Assembly: GCA_037127255.1 (NCBI GenBank) | Contig: JBANSL010000003.1 | Location: 48,088,814 to 48,152,813 of the forward strand | Source of the DNA: Persicaria tinctoria | Lineage: Eukaryota; Streptophyta; Magnoliopsida; Caryophyllales; Polygonaceae | DNA length: 64,000 bases | Reading direction: 5' to 3' | In this document: one piece after another, positions 28,530-40,963 of the stretch | Layout of the letters: every line of letters starts with the position of its first letter | Numbering within the stretch: the stretch's first letter is position 1 | The notes under the pieces: model-generated | The model's input: only the letters and a program-made list of their open reading frames with translations | Databases searched by the model: none | Told to the model about the DNA's origin: nothing | Made by a program: the position numbers and the translations under genes

Positions 28530-29362
28530 TCATCAACCAAGAAGAGACGAGCACTGTCTCTGATGGTGTCTGTTAGGTCAAGTTTTGCCTGTCCTTGCCA
28601 ATTTCTTGTTATTTGCCTGAAAATTATTTTTAAAGTTAAAGTTGAAGGTTAAAAGAATATTGAGCAAAAAAAAAAACAAAGAGACAAGCATGATCAAACT
28701 TGTGGTAGCAACGCATACGTGCTTTGTTGCAGGGCAAGTGTACTGCTCATCTTCACTACATTTTCCTTTGCCAGAACTATCAAATCTTCAAGTCTTTTCC
28801 ATTGAAAAACACCATCCTTGAAGAGAACCTACACCACAGAAAAAGAAGAATGAAACAGAGGCTAAGCCTGCAAAAATACTACTGTACTAATTTTCACAGT
28901 ATTCTAGTGGAATTTTAAGCTACATATCCTCGTACAAAGGCAAGCAAGAGAAACATTAAGTTACAAAACTTTGAGAGGAAAGTACGCACAATCATTCAGT
29001 ATCATGCATTTACATAAATCAAATACATCAAACATATAAACATTGTCCCACCACAACAACAAGCGGCGCGCACCAGGTGTTTATAAAACAATCTCAGCAG
29101 CACCCTATCACAAATCCGAAAATTTGTTTGATAATAGCTCCTCAATTTGGGAGCTAAAAGGTATCTAGTGCTATTATTAGATTGTTCACAATGGCATTTG
29201 CAACCAAGGGGCTGCTAGTGCTGATACGTAGATACTTTACCATGATTTATTTACCTAAGTTGGTTGAATTGAGCATTCCATTCAACTGACCTGTATGAGA
29301 CGTTCTCGAAGAGCCGGATTTGGATCTGTAAGAAGGCGCTTAGCTACATACGGATAAGCAAC
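28530..29362 (-). pseudogene. Captured ABC1/aarF-like kinase exons, 3' part
   Basis: Three minus-strand exons of a host ABC1 (UbiB/aarF) protein kinase family gene are visible. The exon at 29362-29291 encodes VAYPYVAKRLLTDPNPALRE, the exon at about 28817-28715 encodes VLFKDGVFQWKRLEDLIVL, and the exon at about 28616-28530 encodes LDLTDTIRDSARL. The last has a one-base shift and then a stop. Intron borders (AG at the start, GT at the end) are preserved. These match the C-terminal region of chloroplast-type ABC1K proteins, resembling the ABC1K3-type in my memory of the family. The order continues the exons at 54965-55535, so the MULE inserted in an intron. The kinase catalytic core is absent, so no enzyme can be made. 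Confidence 0.72.
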
Positions 29363-29556
29363 CTAGCAAAAATAATGATATGAGAAAAGCGGCAAGAACT
29401 TCCAAAAAATTTGTAAACGAACTTTAGACTTGTATGTTTGTTGAAACAAGGACAAACAATTTATGAATCATTATTGAATCTCTATTTATGTACATATGCA
29501 AGCTACCAGCCAGTAACAATTAGAAAAATCTCATTTGGTTGACATGACATTTGGGT

Positions 29557-29565
29557 TAATTTAGG
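29557..29565. repeat. 9-bp target duplication, left side of the MULE
   Basis: TAATTTAGG precedes the MULE terminus GGGTAATTTGCAC and is repeated at 54337-54345. Nine bases is the hallmark duplication length of Mutator-like elements. Confidence 0.88.
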
Positions 29566-29713
29566 GGGTAATTTGCACAAATATACACTTTTTTTGTCCG
29601 GTTTGCACAAATACAACATTTGTAGAAAATTTGCAAGAATACCATATTTGGTATTAGTGCAAATAGGAGTGGCAATTTGTTTAGCCGGTTGCAGGTTGTC
29701 CCAAGGGGAGGGG

Positions 29714-29748
<35 letters not shown>

Positions 29749-30044
29749 GGATGGGACATTGGATTGGGTGGAGGATTTTGGCGCCAAAATTGGAGAGAGG
29801 ATGTGATGTGATGGGAAAGGTTTTCCCTTCATTTTTAATGTGTAATAAGAGAGGAGGAGAGAGGACATCATTTTCGGTGTTCCCGTGGAAAAGAGAGCTG
29901 GAGAAGAAGGCCACCATTGGAGAAGAACCCATCCGCATTAAGGTCCAGTTGGTGAGCACGTGTCGGCCTCTTAATTCGTTCGTGTCAGTCTTCGTAAACT
30001 TCCGTGTCACAGAGATATCTGAGAAACCCTAATTCTAAGTTGCA

Positions 30045-33000
30045 ATGGGTAGGCTTCTCTTCTATTTCTACTCATGTTTCGTGAAGAGTAGATACCCATT
30101 ACCAATGGTGTTGATCCGAGTTTTGAATTGCAGGTCAAAACGCCAAAGTATGTGTGACTCTGAACTTCAACGGGCGTTGGCTGTTCGATGGTGCGGGGTG
30201 GGTGTATTATGGTGAAACAGAGCGGAAGAATGTTATAATTGAAGAGGGCATCGACTTCGCCTCTCTGACTCAACTGCTGAGGAGGAAGGTCGGCCATGAT
30301 TGTTCATGTGAAGAGTGGCGGTTTTCTTACATGCCAAAGGGGGAAGAAGCGGGTCATCCGATTACGATAGGTGATGACGACGACCTTGAGGCTTATAAGT
30401 TTCTGAACTCGATGTCTGGGGAACATCCATGGCCCATGGCGATATTTATTGGTCCAGTGGCGAAAGAGAGGCTTCAAGTACCACAACCCGGCGTCGGGGA
30501 AGAAAGCTTGAGTGGGCCTCGTAACTCTGAAAAGGTGGACGAAGATGTAAGGGTGAAAAACAACAATGTGGAAACGGGTTTCGGAAGGGGTGACAAAGAT
30601 AACTGTGAGGGTGACAAAGTTATGGATCCGGAGGTGATCCTTTTGAATGAGGTCATAGGGGAGAGGCAGGGCGACGTTAGTGAAAACGGTATTAGAACTG
30701 GTGACACACGTATTTTTGAAGGTGACAAGGACATGGATGAGGTGATAGGGAAGAGACAGGAGGACGCTACTGAGAGCGGGTTTGGAACTGGTGAAAACCT
30801 TAAGAGTGTAGGTGACAAGGGGAAAGGTCCCGAAATGATCCAGTTGGGTGGGGTGATAGGGAAGAGCCAAGAGCACGCAGGTGACAAAGGGGTTGGAACT
30901 GGTGACATGGATATTATTGGGGGTGACATGGATATTCTAGAGGGTGACAGGTGTGATGGTCTAGATGTTATGCACTTGGGTGACACGGACTCATACCCAG
31001 ATGACACGAAAAAATGTGAAGGTGACAGGTATAAGGGGGTGGATCTCATAGCCATTAGCAGTGAGGATGAGGATGAGGAGGAGGACTTCGAATCCGAAGT
31101 GAAGAGGGAAGAAGATTGTACGTTCATATTATTATGACTGGGAGGATTATGCGGAAGACCAGGGTATGAGGGTGTCGTCGGAGGAGGACGAAGTTGAGGA
31201 GGAGGTGATTAGGGAACTAGAAGATCGGGTTCCTGGGTCCAGCACATCCCCACCGTCGATGGAGAACGTAGAAGCTATGTTGGAGAAAGCAACGCCTCGG
31301 ACACAGGATCCACGACGGAAGCTGACAGAAATTTCGGAGGGAGAAATGTTCGCCTCGAAGGTAGAATTGCAGACTCGCCTGAAGTGGACTGCAGTGCAGA
31401 AGTGCTTCGAGTTCGTAGTGAAGAGGTCGTGTAAGAAAACTTATTTAGTTGGTTGTTTGGACACCAAGTGCACATGGATGTTAAGGGCGTCGACTTACCG
31501 GCGCACGCCATTGTGGTGCATCCGAGAGTATGTCCAGGAGCATACATGTGACATTAGCATGATGCACAACCATAGCCGACATGCTACGTCGAACATGATT
31601 GGACGCAACCTCGTGACCACGTAAGTGTTAATTTTGTTGCGACCAGCTATTCCTGTCACACAACATTATTCCCCGTGTCACATTACGTAATTCACCATGA
31701 CACCATTATATGCAGGTTCGCCGGGACTCGAAAAGAGCTCGGTCCCGAGCAAGTCCAGAAAATGACGAGGTCCGAGTATGGGACGTACGAAGACAGCTAC
31801 CGAGATATTATTTCATACTTGCACATGTTGGAGCAGACGAACCCTGGGACATATACTAAGTTAGAGTTGGACGCATCCCAAAGATTCAAGTACGCCTTTA
31901 TCAGTTTCGGGGTATGGCGCAAGGCGATTCCCTACCTTCGAAAGGTAATACCCCGTGTCGGTACTAAACTATTGCATGTCACCTAACATACATAACCATG
32001 TCACCTAACCAACTGGTCTTGATATCCATGTCCAGGTGATTTCAGTTGATGGGAGTTTCCTAAAAGGGAAGTTCAGGGGCACGCTTCTCTTGCCACAACC
32101 CAAGATGCAGACCAAAGTATATACCCGATCGCATTTGCGATTGTCGATGGGGAGAATCACGGGTCATGGGGCTTCTTCTTCAAGAACATGCTACATGTCG
32201 TCGAGGATACACCGGGCTTAACGTTTGTCTCTGATCGGCATGTTAGTATCGAGAAAGGTTTGAGGGACAATTATTTGTTTGCTAAGCAAGGGGCCTGCCA
32301 ATATCATCTATTTCAGAATGCCAAGGTAAAGTACAGGGGGGTGACGGCCCTGCACACATTGTTCTTAAAGGCGGCGAAGGCGTACACGAGGGCAGAGTTC
32401 GAGAAGCACTTTGCTGATTTTTGCGCTCAGGCACCCGGTGCGGGACAATACCTAAGAGATGCTGGATTCCAGAACTGGGCCCGGGCATACTTCTTGGGGA
32501 TGCGCTACAACATATTGACGACGAACAACTCCGAGTGTCTGAATTGGGTGTTCAAGGAGCCCCGCGAGCTACCCATCACAGCCCTGATTGATGCTGTCAT
32601 CGAAACAATATCCAAGTGGTTTTACGATCGACGGGAAAAAATCACAAAATCGAAGACAACGGTCAGCGATTACGTTCACGGTGAGCTGCAGACGAGCTAT
32701 GCGTTGGCAACATTCATGGATGTCAGAGCCCTCAGCTCACACGAGTACACTGTCCGAAGAGGGTCCGGCACCTGGGTTGTGAACCTGTGTACCCGCACAT
32801 GCACATGCAAGCGGTTCGAGATTGACCAGTTTCCGTGCCAGCATGCCATAGCGGCTTCAAGGTTTCGAGGTAGCAATTTCTTCTCTCTTGTGAATGACTT
32901 CTACAAAGTCGCCGCCTGGAAGGCGTGTTACGAGAATGTGATATATCCTGTCCTTCCAAAAGAAGAGTGGCGAATCCCCCCAGCCATGTCCAGCGCGGTG

Positions 33001-33099
33001 TGTCTCCCCCCGGACGTGAAGCGACGCCCTGGTCGCCCTAAGACTTGTCGATACCCATCTCAGGGAGAATTTAGGCGTTCCAAGCGCCGTCGTTCTTAG
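30045..33099 (+). pseudogene. Mutator-like transposase, two frameshifts
   Basis: Four exons by splice signals: 30045-30048, 30134-31620, 31716-31944 and 32036-33099. The first exon (ATGG) joins 30134 to give MGQNAKVCVTLNF. Domains in order are an N-terminal PB1-like module, an acidic linker rich in GDK/GDM/GDT repeats (30590-31060), a WRKY/GCM1-type DNA-binding domain (CLDTKCTW...HTCDI...HNHSRH, 31450-31590), the MULE catalytic core, and a SWIM finger CTCKRFEIDQFPCQH (about 32800-32845). Catalytic acids are Asp 32048-32050 (SVDGSFLKG), Asp 32233-32235 (FVSDRHVS) and Glu 32533-32535 (NNSECLNW), with CQYHLFQN between. One frameshift is needed at about 31085-31130 and a one-base loss at about 32092. 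With these it is probably inactive, unless they are sequence errors. Confidence 0.85.
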
Positions 33100-34439
33100 A
33101 TGCGTTCCTCCATTGGTGGTCCAACGCCTTACCTCAGCAGCTGGGTAGTCTATTGCTTTTGCCGTAGCGGGTCAGTGGTTGGACCATTATCTGTCTATGT
33201 TATTTTTGGCTGGGGCAACTTATTTGGTAGTGTAATTATGCTGTTTGTGCATATGACAAACTGTCAGGAGTCTGCTGTACTTTTGGGAAGGGTTTCCACA
33301 CTACAGTTAAGCGGTGAAGAAATTCGTAGTACTTTTGGGGATGGTTTCAGAACAAAAACCATGTCACCCTAATGGTATTCCCGTGTCAGGTTGAAGGGGT
33401 TATCATGTCACATGTTTCATTTTCATGGTAGACATTTAGTCGGGTGAAGCTATGATAATGAATTCAACAATGCATTGCCACTTATTTGTCAAAATGTTTA
33501 CAGTACTGATTGGTTGTGGTAGTGGAGTTAGGAATTCACCCTTGTGAACATATTGAAATCACCTTCATGACAATGTTGAAGGGGGTATTATGTAAGGTGT
33601 CACTGGATTGTAAGTTGGGTGACACGGGCGAATTCCTAACAACTAATAACCAAAGTTTTGACAATAATAACTTGGTCGACCTGGTTGCCCGTACCTAAAA
33701 AAAAAGAAATAAAAAAGAAATCAAAACAAAAAAACAAAAAGAAAAGAAAACAACAAAGACTACAAGTTGACAACCGTCCCGGATATCACCCCACAACTCA
33801 AAACCGTTCAAAACCGTGCGATTTCCTGTTTTAATCGGGACTCCAGCTCTAAATTTCCATAACTCAAAACCGTTCGAAAGGGGGAGGAAGAAGAGACGTC
33901 GGCGACGAGGAACAACGGGTCGACGAAGATACTGTCGTGGACTGTCGGATAAGAGAAGAACACCGCCAGGAAACTCGTAAGGTACGCCCCCTATCTCTGT
34001 TGTCCGTTATGTTCGAATTTTGGGTTGGGGTGGGTGGACGGAACAACCTAATATGGTGGTTTAGGGATTGAACGTTAATGAGGGCGGTATTGTCGATGGT
34101 GGAGGTGGTTGCGAAGGAAGGAAAAGGAGCCGGGTTATGGTGATTGGAAAACCCGCGGTTAGGGTTTAGTAAGCCCGAAGAGGATGCCTACGGTTGGGGT
34201 GGAAATAGGGAATGGGGTAGATTAGGGGTATGATTGTGAGTGGGGACGATTCGGGGTTCCATTAATTTCAAATTCAGATTTGGGGATTTGATGTGGAGTG
34301 TATGTCGTCATTGGTAAAGGAACATTCTGACATTTGTGACATGGGTTTCGAAATTGAGTGACATGGGGTTGCAAAGGTAGTGACATTGACTATACAGTTT
34401 GGCCACAACTTATGGTTGCTCTGACACTGCAGGAAACAA
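33100..34439 (+). other. Intergenic spacer with GTGACA motifs
   Basis: No coding signal. It contains TGTCAC/GTGACA words near 33363-33412 and 34337-34386, an A-rich run (33699-33757), and a likely promoter and leader for the next gene. Short frames are not supported. Confidence 0.5.
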
Positions 34440-36263
34440 ATGGCTCGGACAAAATATACACATCCACATAATCAGTGGTTACGTGCACGGGTAACCGAAG
34501 GGTCGAGTGTGGCGATGCTTGCCAACATCGCCGAATACGTCGAGGAGACGGACGCCGCTAGGGATCTCGTGGGGAAGACACTCGAGAAGATTATGGATAC
34601 CTTGGAGAAGATGGATGATAGGGTACTTTAGTCTTTCGCATTATTCACTCTCATATTGATATTAAGTTCAGCGACTACGGTAAATAGAATAATGAAATGG
34701 GACTTACAGTATGTGGCAGTGACACCGGATATAAAACTGTTGGAGGAGATGGTGGACTTATTGTAACAAGTTATTGTGTGCAGATAAAAGTGTTGGAGGA
34801 GATGGTCCATGATATGCGGGATGGAAAATTGATTGGAAGAGGCAAGGAACAAAGAGTAAGGGCTAGTGATAAGGAGTATGTACATGTTGGAATCCATCTA
34901 AGTTGTAGATCGGTTTTGCAGGTTGTTGATGTTGAAGTACCAGAGGGGGCTAGTGCTGAAGCTGTGGAGCAGCCCCGACAAGTTGCCAAGGTACGCTCCT
35001 TGTGGCTCGTGCCATTCATCCGTTATGTTTTCAATAGTGGCATGGGGATGATAGCTAGGCGACGGGGTTCGGTTTGTTATGTGACATGGGAAATGTTTGT
35101 TTGCATTCAGAGGTTGTTCGTTGACGAGGAATGTGAGAGCAAGGCGTCGAAGATTACGAAACCGCGGGCCTGTAAAGGGAAGGACACCATCGTTCCAGGT
35201 GAAGCCGTAGCCATGGGACTAGTTTCTGCGGCCGACTATGAGGCCCTACAGGGGTGGCTCGCAAGGTAACCCATCGTCTCATTTAAGTCTTCATTAGACG
35301 GCAGAGAAACCCTGTCATTGATTCCACTCCATTGTACGGTCCAGTGCCGACGGTGATAACCTGTCAACGGCTTCCGGCAAGGACCTGTCGAAGGCGTTTT
35401 TTACCATCCTCCAGACGCCCCGCTATTGGATCTACTCAGAGGTATATTGTAATTGTGCCAGTCTATTATGATTGCCCTTATATACGCAATTCCGTTGCTG
35501 TTAGACTATGTTGTGGGTTCTCATGGGGGTTCACTTGACGCAACACTTCGACCAGTCATGCTACCTGCTACGGAAACAAAGCGCGGAGAGGGGTTTCGAA
35601 AATGGGCGGTGAGTCATTATGTTGGATGCCTACTTCTCCAGCTTTCTGGAGAGGGAGTGGAAGGAGTACAACTCAGACGTCGGGGGATATGAGGCGAGTG
35701 CCACAGTCCTGTCATACTTGGACGGCCGGGCCCCGGTGCCCATAGGGCGGCCGTGGACAGGCGGGGACCTCGTCCTCCTACCCCTCAACCTGAGGGGAAG
35801 GCATTGGGTTGCCGTTGCTCTTGATCTGAATGAGTGGCAGTTGAAGCTGTACGACTGCGATGTGCAGTGCGTGAGAGACTCCCAACTCCCACCCCTGCTG
35901 ATGCACGTTACCCACCTCCTCCCCATCATCATGGATGCACACGGTGAGTTGAAGGTCAAGTATGCATCGAAGCTGCCAGGCCCGTTTCGCATAATCCGCG
36001 ACAAACGCGTTCCGCAAACCAAGCTCAGGTATGATTGGTGCGACCCCTGTTTTTCATTTTACTTGATGATATCTCCGCCTCTGTTTTTACCAAATCTCCG
36101 TCATTGCAGTGGGGACTGTGGCCCTTACACGATCAGATTCATGGAGCTCTTCATGGAGAGCGATCCCCCCTTCGATGGGCTGGACGACACGTTTATTGGG
36201 CCGTACAGACAGATGCTAGCGGCTGCCATCTTCAATGGTCGCCTCGGTGGACGCATCATCTGA
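34440..36263 (+). pseudogene. Ulp1-like (C48) cysteine protease gene 1, lacking the DUF1985 core
   Basis: A multi-exon gene. Exon borders inferred from GT/AG: 34440-34622, 34784-about 34855, about 34920-34990, about 35110-35269, about 35345-35440, about 35528-36028 and 36110-36263. The catalytic domain has His in GRHWVAVALDL, Asp in LYDCD and Cys in GDCGPYTIRFM, the triad of Ulp1/SENP SUMO proteases. The first exon matches only the N-terminal 35 or so residues of genes 2 and 3 (NQWLRARVTEGSSVAMLANI), then jumps to the coiled linker, so the DUF1985 core is deleted. An in-frame TGA lies at 35610-35612, just before VIMLDAYF. It would remove SUMO or a related modifier from targets, but the premature stop comes before the catalytic residues, so activity is doubtful. 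It is transcribed in the same direction as the transposase. Confidence 0.78.
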
Positions 36264-37180
36264 TTGTCGTTTGGGTGTAGGTTTGGAAGTCATTTGTTGT
36301 CTTTTGTTCTGAAGAACGTTGGTTTTAGTCTTTTCCTTAGTTTGTTTGGATACATTTACTTTTGGAAACTGGTTAAACTGTAGTGGTTTGTGGTAAAGAA
36401 CATCGCAGTACTGATGTGGATGGAATCTGTAAAAAAACCCTGTCACCCTATTTGTATTCCCGTGTCGGGTTGAAGGGGTTTTCATGTCACTCGTTTAAAT
36501 TTCATTATGGAACTGATTTGTTGTCTTTTGTTATGAAGAACGTTGGTTTTAGTCTTGTCCTTTGGTTGGTTGGATAGATTTACTTTTGGAAAGTGGTTAA
36601 ACTGTAGGGGTATGTGGTAAACAACATCGCAGTCATTATGTGGAGGTAATGTGTAAAAAACCCCTGTCACCTTATTTGTATTACCGTGTCATGTTGAAGG
36701 GGTTTTCATGTCACTCGTTTAAATTTCATTATGGAACTGATTTGTTGTCTTTTGTTATGAAGAACGTTGGTTATAGTCTTGTCCTTTGGTTGGTTGGATA
36801 GATTTACTTTTGGAAAGTGGTTAAACTGTAGGGGTATTTGGTAAACAACATCGCAGTAATTATGTGGAGGTCATGTGTAAAAAACCCCTGTCACCCTATT
36901 TGTATTACCGTGTCAGGTTGTAGGGGTTTTCATGTCACTCGTTTTAATTTCAATATGGAACTGATTTCTTGTCCTTTGTTGTGAACAACGTTGGTTTCAG
37001 TCATCTCCTTTTGTTGTTTGGATACTTTTACTCTTCGAAACGGGTTAAACTCTAGTGCTAAGTGGTAAAGAACATCGCAGTACTTTCGTGGAAGGATTCT
37101 GACCTAAACCCCTGCCCCCCTCTATGTAGTATTACCGCGTCTGGTTGAAGGCGTTATCATGTAACTGCTTGTAATTTCAT
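36264..37180. repeat. Satellite array 1 (about 223-bp unit)
   Basis: About four units, with CATGTCACTCGTTT recurring at 36484, about 36707 and about 36930. Each unit contains GTTAAACTGTAG, ACATCGCAGTA and CCCTGTCACC. The same unit forms the array at 38940-39800. Confidence 0.9.
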
Positions 37181-37537
37181 GGGTATCATTCGGGAGGTGA
37201 CACTTACTTTCAGGTCAAGTTTAATTCTTGTGAGTGTATGTCGAACAGGGTTTCATACCAATCTTGTTACACTATTGAATTGTATATTTGTGCAAGTTCA
37301 CCTTTAATTCGATTTGAAATCTATCACAAAACATATAGTTTCTTCATTCTACCATAACATATATAGTTTGTAAATTCGAGCAATAAAGATATATTCTCTC
37401 ATTTGATAATTTTTTTATGAGCTCCAATTCATCGTATTTGGATACATTAACAAAAATATCATTACATGTTATAATAACAGAATACATATAGTACGAAAAT
37501 TATCCAAACTTATTTGACCGAACACCTGTGCAAAAGT
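37181..37537. other. AT-rich spacer downstream of F-box gene 1
   Basis: This is the likely 3' untranslated region of the minus-strand F-box gene. Nothing else is seen. Confidence 0.4.
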
Positions 37538-38459
37538 TTATTCCACCATATTTCGTGTAATCCACCCGAGGAAACCCTCGACTAAACCACACTCAATTCT
37601 GCACGTGCATTCCTCACAAGAAAGAGCATCATCTTTATCTTCAACAAGGAGCTGAAAATTTTTCCAGGGGTTAGATCTTCGACAACTCCGAATCGCCGTT
37701 CCATTGGTGATATTTTGACATGTGTTCCGCTTCCATTTAAAGGAAGGTCTTCGAGCAATTACCACAATATCATGAAAGAGATCATGAACTCTCCGGCGAC
37801 ACGATATTATTTTATAACCCAACTTATGTTTGACTCTATTAAGTAATGCAAAGCCTTTGGGTTTGAGGTCTTCAGATCCGCAACAATACATAGCTATGCC
37901 ACAAACATAGCTTGTCACGTCGTGGCCCAACTCCGATGCCTTAAGAAGATCTTCAATGCTTGCTTCGTGATCGCAATATGTGAAGAATTTAACCTGCATT
38001 TTTATATGGCGCTATGAGGAACTATGATAAACCATACACCGAAACAATGATCCTGAACGTACGTCTTACCATTCCTTGCTGAAATATTGCCTCCGGGTTT
38101 CCCGCGTTCACGCATTGATTTAAAAAACTTCTGGCGTGCCTATCGTTTCTCGATGCGACAACAACCGAAATTCCCCAGTCATCCTGGTACTCAATTGCCA
38201 TCTTCGCAAGCACGTACTTGTGTTTTCCAACCAAATCAAATGTTTTGCAACTGCATCACATGGAAGGGAATCAAATTTTTTTCCAAAACCTTAAATTACG
38301 ATATCAATAGGGGAGGCAATACCTTAACCGTAATCTGAAGACATCTTCTATAGACTCAATTGCTAATCTACCGACAATATCCAATAGGATGTCGAATGGC
38401 AGTGTAAGAAGCGTCGTTGCCTCTGCCGTCCTTGCCCTTACGTTCTTTCCTTGATCCAT
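37538..38459 (-). CDS. F-box protein, At1g67623-like (copy 1)
   Basis: Three exons with good splice signals: 38459-38323, 38250-38070 and 37993-37538. The N-terminus is MDQGKNVRARTAEATTLLTL, and the F-box PFDILLDIVGRLAIESIEDVFRLRLSCKTF spans the first intron. The middle exon (VGKHKYVLAKMAIEYQDDWG) and last exon (YVCGIAMYCCGSEDLKPKGF) match the Cys-rich C-terminal layout of the At1g67623-like family, in which repeats resemble Sel1-like helices. The protein would be about 258 residues and would be expected to recruit substrates to an SCF ubiquitin ligase through Skp1. All three exons stay open, so this copy looks intact, unlike copy 2. It was probably acquired from the host, but no host copy is present for comparison. 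Confidence 0.8.
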
Positions 38460-38939
38460 TGCAATTATCTTAATTTCGGTTGTAGTTGGTAAAGGAGGAT
38501 GATGCAACTGAAGGGAATGGGATGATGCAATTAAAGGGAGAATGAGTTGCCTATATATAACAAGCCACTGGAGAACGTAACTGCCACCGGAAGAGGAATA
38601 GCCGAGGCGTGTGGAATGTAATTCAGAGTAAGAGACGTGTGCAAGTGCAATGTACAATTGAAACGCAATGGATGTGGATGCGGAACTGGAAGACCAAGCG
38701 GAAGAGATATTCTTAACAAATAACTGCCGTGGTTTTAATCTCATTCTATTAATTGATATTTTTCTATTATTTTATCTATTTCTTCAATCAACTATCGGTT
38801 ATAATCTTGATATTTGATATTCGTTACCAATATATTTTACAGGAAAGAACACTAAATAACTATAACGGAATAACCCTAAAAAAAAGTTACTAACCCTTGC
38901 TTTTCATAAGAGACGGTTTAAAGTTTAAAATTTAACCCT
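38460..38939. other. Promoter side of F-box gene 1
   Basis: Upstream sequence homologous to that of copy 2 (40964-41330), including GTTGGT...GGAGGATGATG and a block GCCACCGGAAGAGGAA shared between them. A minus-strand TATATA at about 38552-38558 could be the TATA box. No frame is credible. Confidence 0.5.
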
Positions 38940-39800
38940 GTGTTCAAGAAATTAACGGAGATTGGTTAAACTGTGGGGGTAAGTGGTAAAGAACATCGCG
39001 GTACTTATGTGGATGGATTATGTGAAAATCCCCTGTCACCCTCTTTGTATTACCGTGTCAGGTTGAAGGGGTTTTCATGTCATTCGTTTACATTTCGTTA
39101 GTGAACTGATTTGTTGTCCTTTGTTGTGAAAAACGTTGGTTTCAGTCATCTCCTTTGGTTGTTTGGCGACATTGACTTTTGGAGACTGGTTAAACTGTGG
39201 GGGTAAGTGGTAAAGAACATCGCGGTACTTATCTGGCTGGATTATGTGAATAACCCCTGTCACCCTCTTTGTATTACCGTGTCAGGTTGAAGGGGTTTTC
39301 ATGTCACTCGTTTACATTTCGTTAGTGAACTGATTTGTTGTCCTTTGTTGTGAAAAACGTTGGTTTCAGTCATCTCCTTTGGTTGTTTGGCGACATTGAC
39401 TTTTGGAGACTGGTTAAACTGTGGGGGTAAGTGGTAAAGAACATCGCGGTACTTATCTGGCTGGATTATGTGAATAACCCCTGTCACCCTCTTTGTATTA
39501 CCGTGTCAGGTTGAAGGGGTTTTCATGTCACTCGTTTAAATTTCGTTAGTGAACTGATTTGTTGTCCTTTGTTGTGAAACACGTTGGTTTCAGTCATCTC
39601 CTTTGGTTGTTTGGATTCTAGGGGTGAGTGGTAAAGAACATCGCGGTACTTATGTGGATGGATTCTGTGAAAAACCAATGTCACCCTCTTCGTAATACCG
39701 TGTCTGGTAGAAGGGGTGTTCATGTCACTTGTTTACATTTCGTTATTGAACTGATTTGTTGTCCTTTGTTGTGAACAACGTTGGTTTAAATTTCATTATG
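38940..39800. repeat. Satellite array 2 (224-bp unit)
   Basis: About four units. CATGTCA[C/T]TCGTTTACATTTC recurs at about 39076, 39300, 39524 and 39721. The second and third units are almost identical, showing recent amplification. Short frames repeated in each unit (about 62 residues) come from the repeat, not from genes. Confidence 0.92.
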
Positions 39801-40019
39801 GGTCGTGACAATTATACTTAAAACGATATAGTCTCAAAATTCAACCAGCAAAGTTATCTAAATTCACCCAAAAATAAATTCAACCAAAAAAAGAAAAGTT
39901 TCATAATTGATCAAATTTTTTGAAGCGCCCATTGCATAAGATTTGGATACACAAAACCGACAAATCTTCAAAGGTTATAACAAAACATTACAGATAGAAT
40001 TAATCTGAACCTAACTTCA
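39801..40019. other. Spacer downstream of F-box copy 2
   Basis: AT-rich, homologous to the sequence 3' of copy 1. No gene is seen. Confidence 0.4.
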
Positions 40020-40963
40020 TGGACCAAACTGAGGCAAGTTTTTAATCCACCAGATGTCGTGTAATCCACTGAAGCAAACCGTCGACAAACCCACACTCAA
40101 TTGTGCACGTGCATTCGTCACAACAAAGAGCATCATGTTCATCTTCAGCAAGGAGCTGATAATTTTTCCAGAAGTTTGATATTCAACAACTCCGAATTGC
40201 CGTTCAATTGGTGATATTTGTACATGTGTTCGGCTTCCACTTGAAGGCTGGTCTTCGTCTAGTTTCGATAATGGAATAACAAAGATCAGCAACTCTCCGG
40301 CGACACGAAACTATTTTATACCCCAACTTCTGTTTGACACTATTAAGCAATGCAAATCCTTTGGGTTTGAGGTCTTCACATCCGCAACAATACATAGCTA
40401 TGCCACAAACATAGGTTGCCACGTCGTGTCCCAACTCCGACGCCTATAGAAGATCCCGAATGCCTGCCTCGTGATCGCAATTTGTGAAGAAGTGAACCTG
40501 CATGTTGAAAAGAAGCTATGGGGAACTATGATAATGCATACACCGAACCAATGTTCGACAATCACCATCTTACCATTCCTCGCTGAAAGATTGCCTCCGG
40601 GTTTCCCGCGTGGACGCATTGATCGAAGAATCTTCTGGCATGAATTTCGTTTCTGGATGCCACAACAAGTGACATTCCCCAGTCCTCCTGATACTCAATT
40701 GCCATCTTCGCAAGCACACAAGGGTGTTTTCCAACCGCATCAAAATTTTTGCAACTGCATCACACAGAAGGCAATCAAATTTTTTGCCAATACAAATTAT
40801 AAGAATATAAAGATCGGAGGGAATACCTTAACCGTAATCTGAAGACATCCTGCATGGATTCGACTGCTAATCGACGGACAATATCAAGTAGGAGCTCAAT
40901 TGGTAGTGTTAGAAGCGGCGATGCCTCTGATTTCTGTGCCCTAACGTTCCTTCCTTGATCCAT
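40020..40963 (-). pseudogene. F-box protein, At1g67623-like (copy 2), with stops
   Basis: Same architecture and splice layout as copy 1: first exon from 40963 (MDQGRNVRAQKSEASPLLTL), second at about 40750-40575 and third at about 40500-40020. The F-box (PIELLLDIVRRLAVESMQDVF) and the YVCGIAMYCCGCEDLKPKGF block are preserved. In-frame stops interrupt the last exon: TAG near 40445 where copy 1 has Lys, TGA near 40207 where copy 1 has Gly, and another shortly after. It is a segmental duplicate of copy 1 together with its satellite array and promoter. Confidence 0.82.

Noticed and set aside
30304..31127. Long minus-strand frames opposite the transposase
   Set aside because: They are shadows of the acidic Gly-Asp repeat linker of the plus-strand gene.
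39075..39723. Repeated 62-66-residue minus-strand frames
   Set aside because: One per satellite unit; they are by-products of the tandem repeat.
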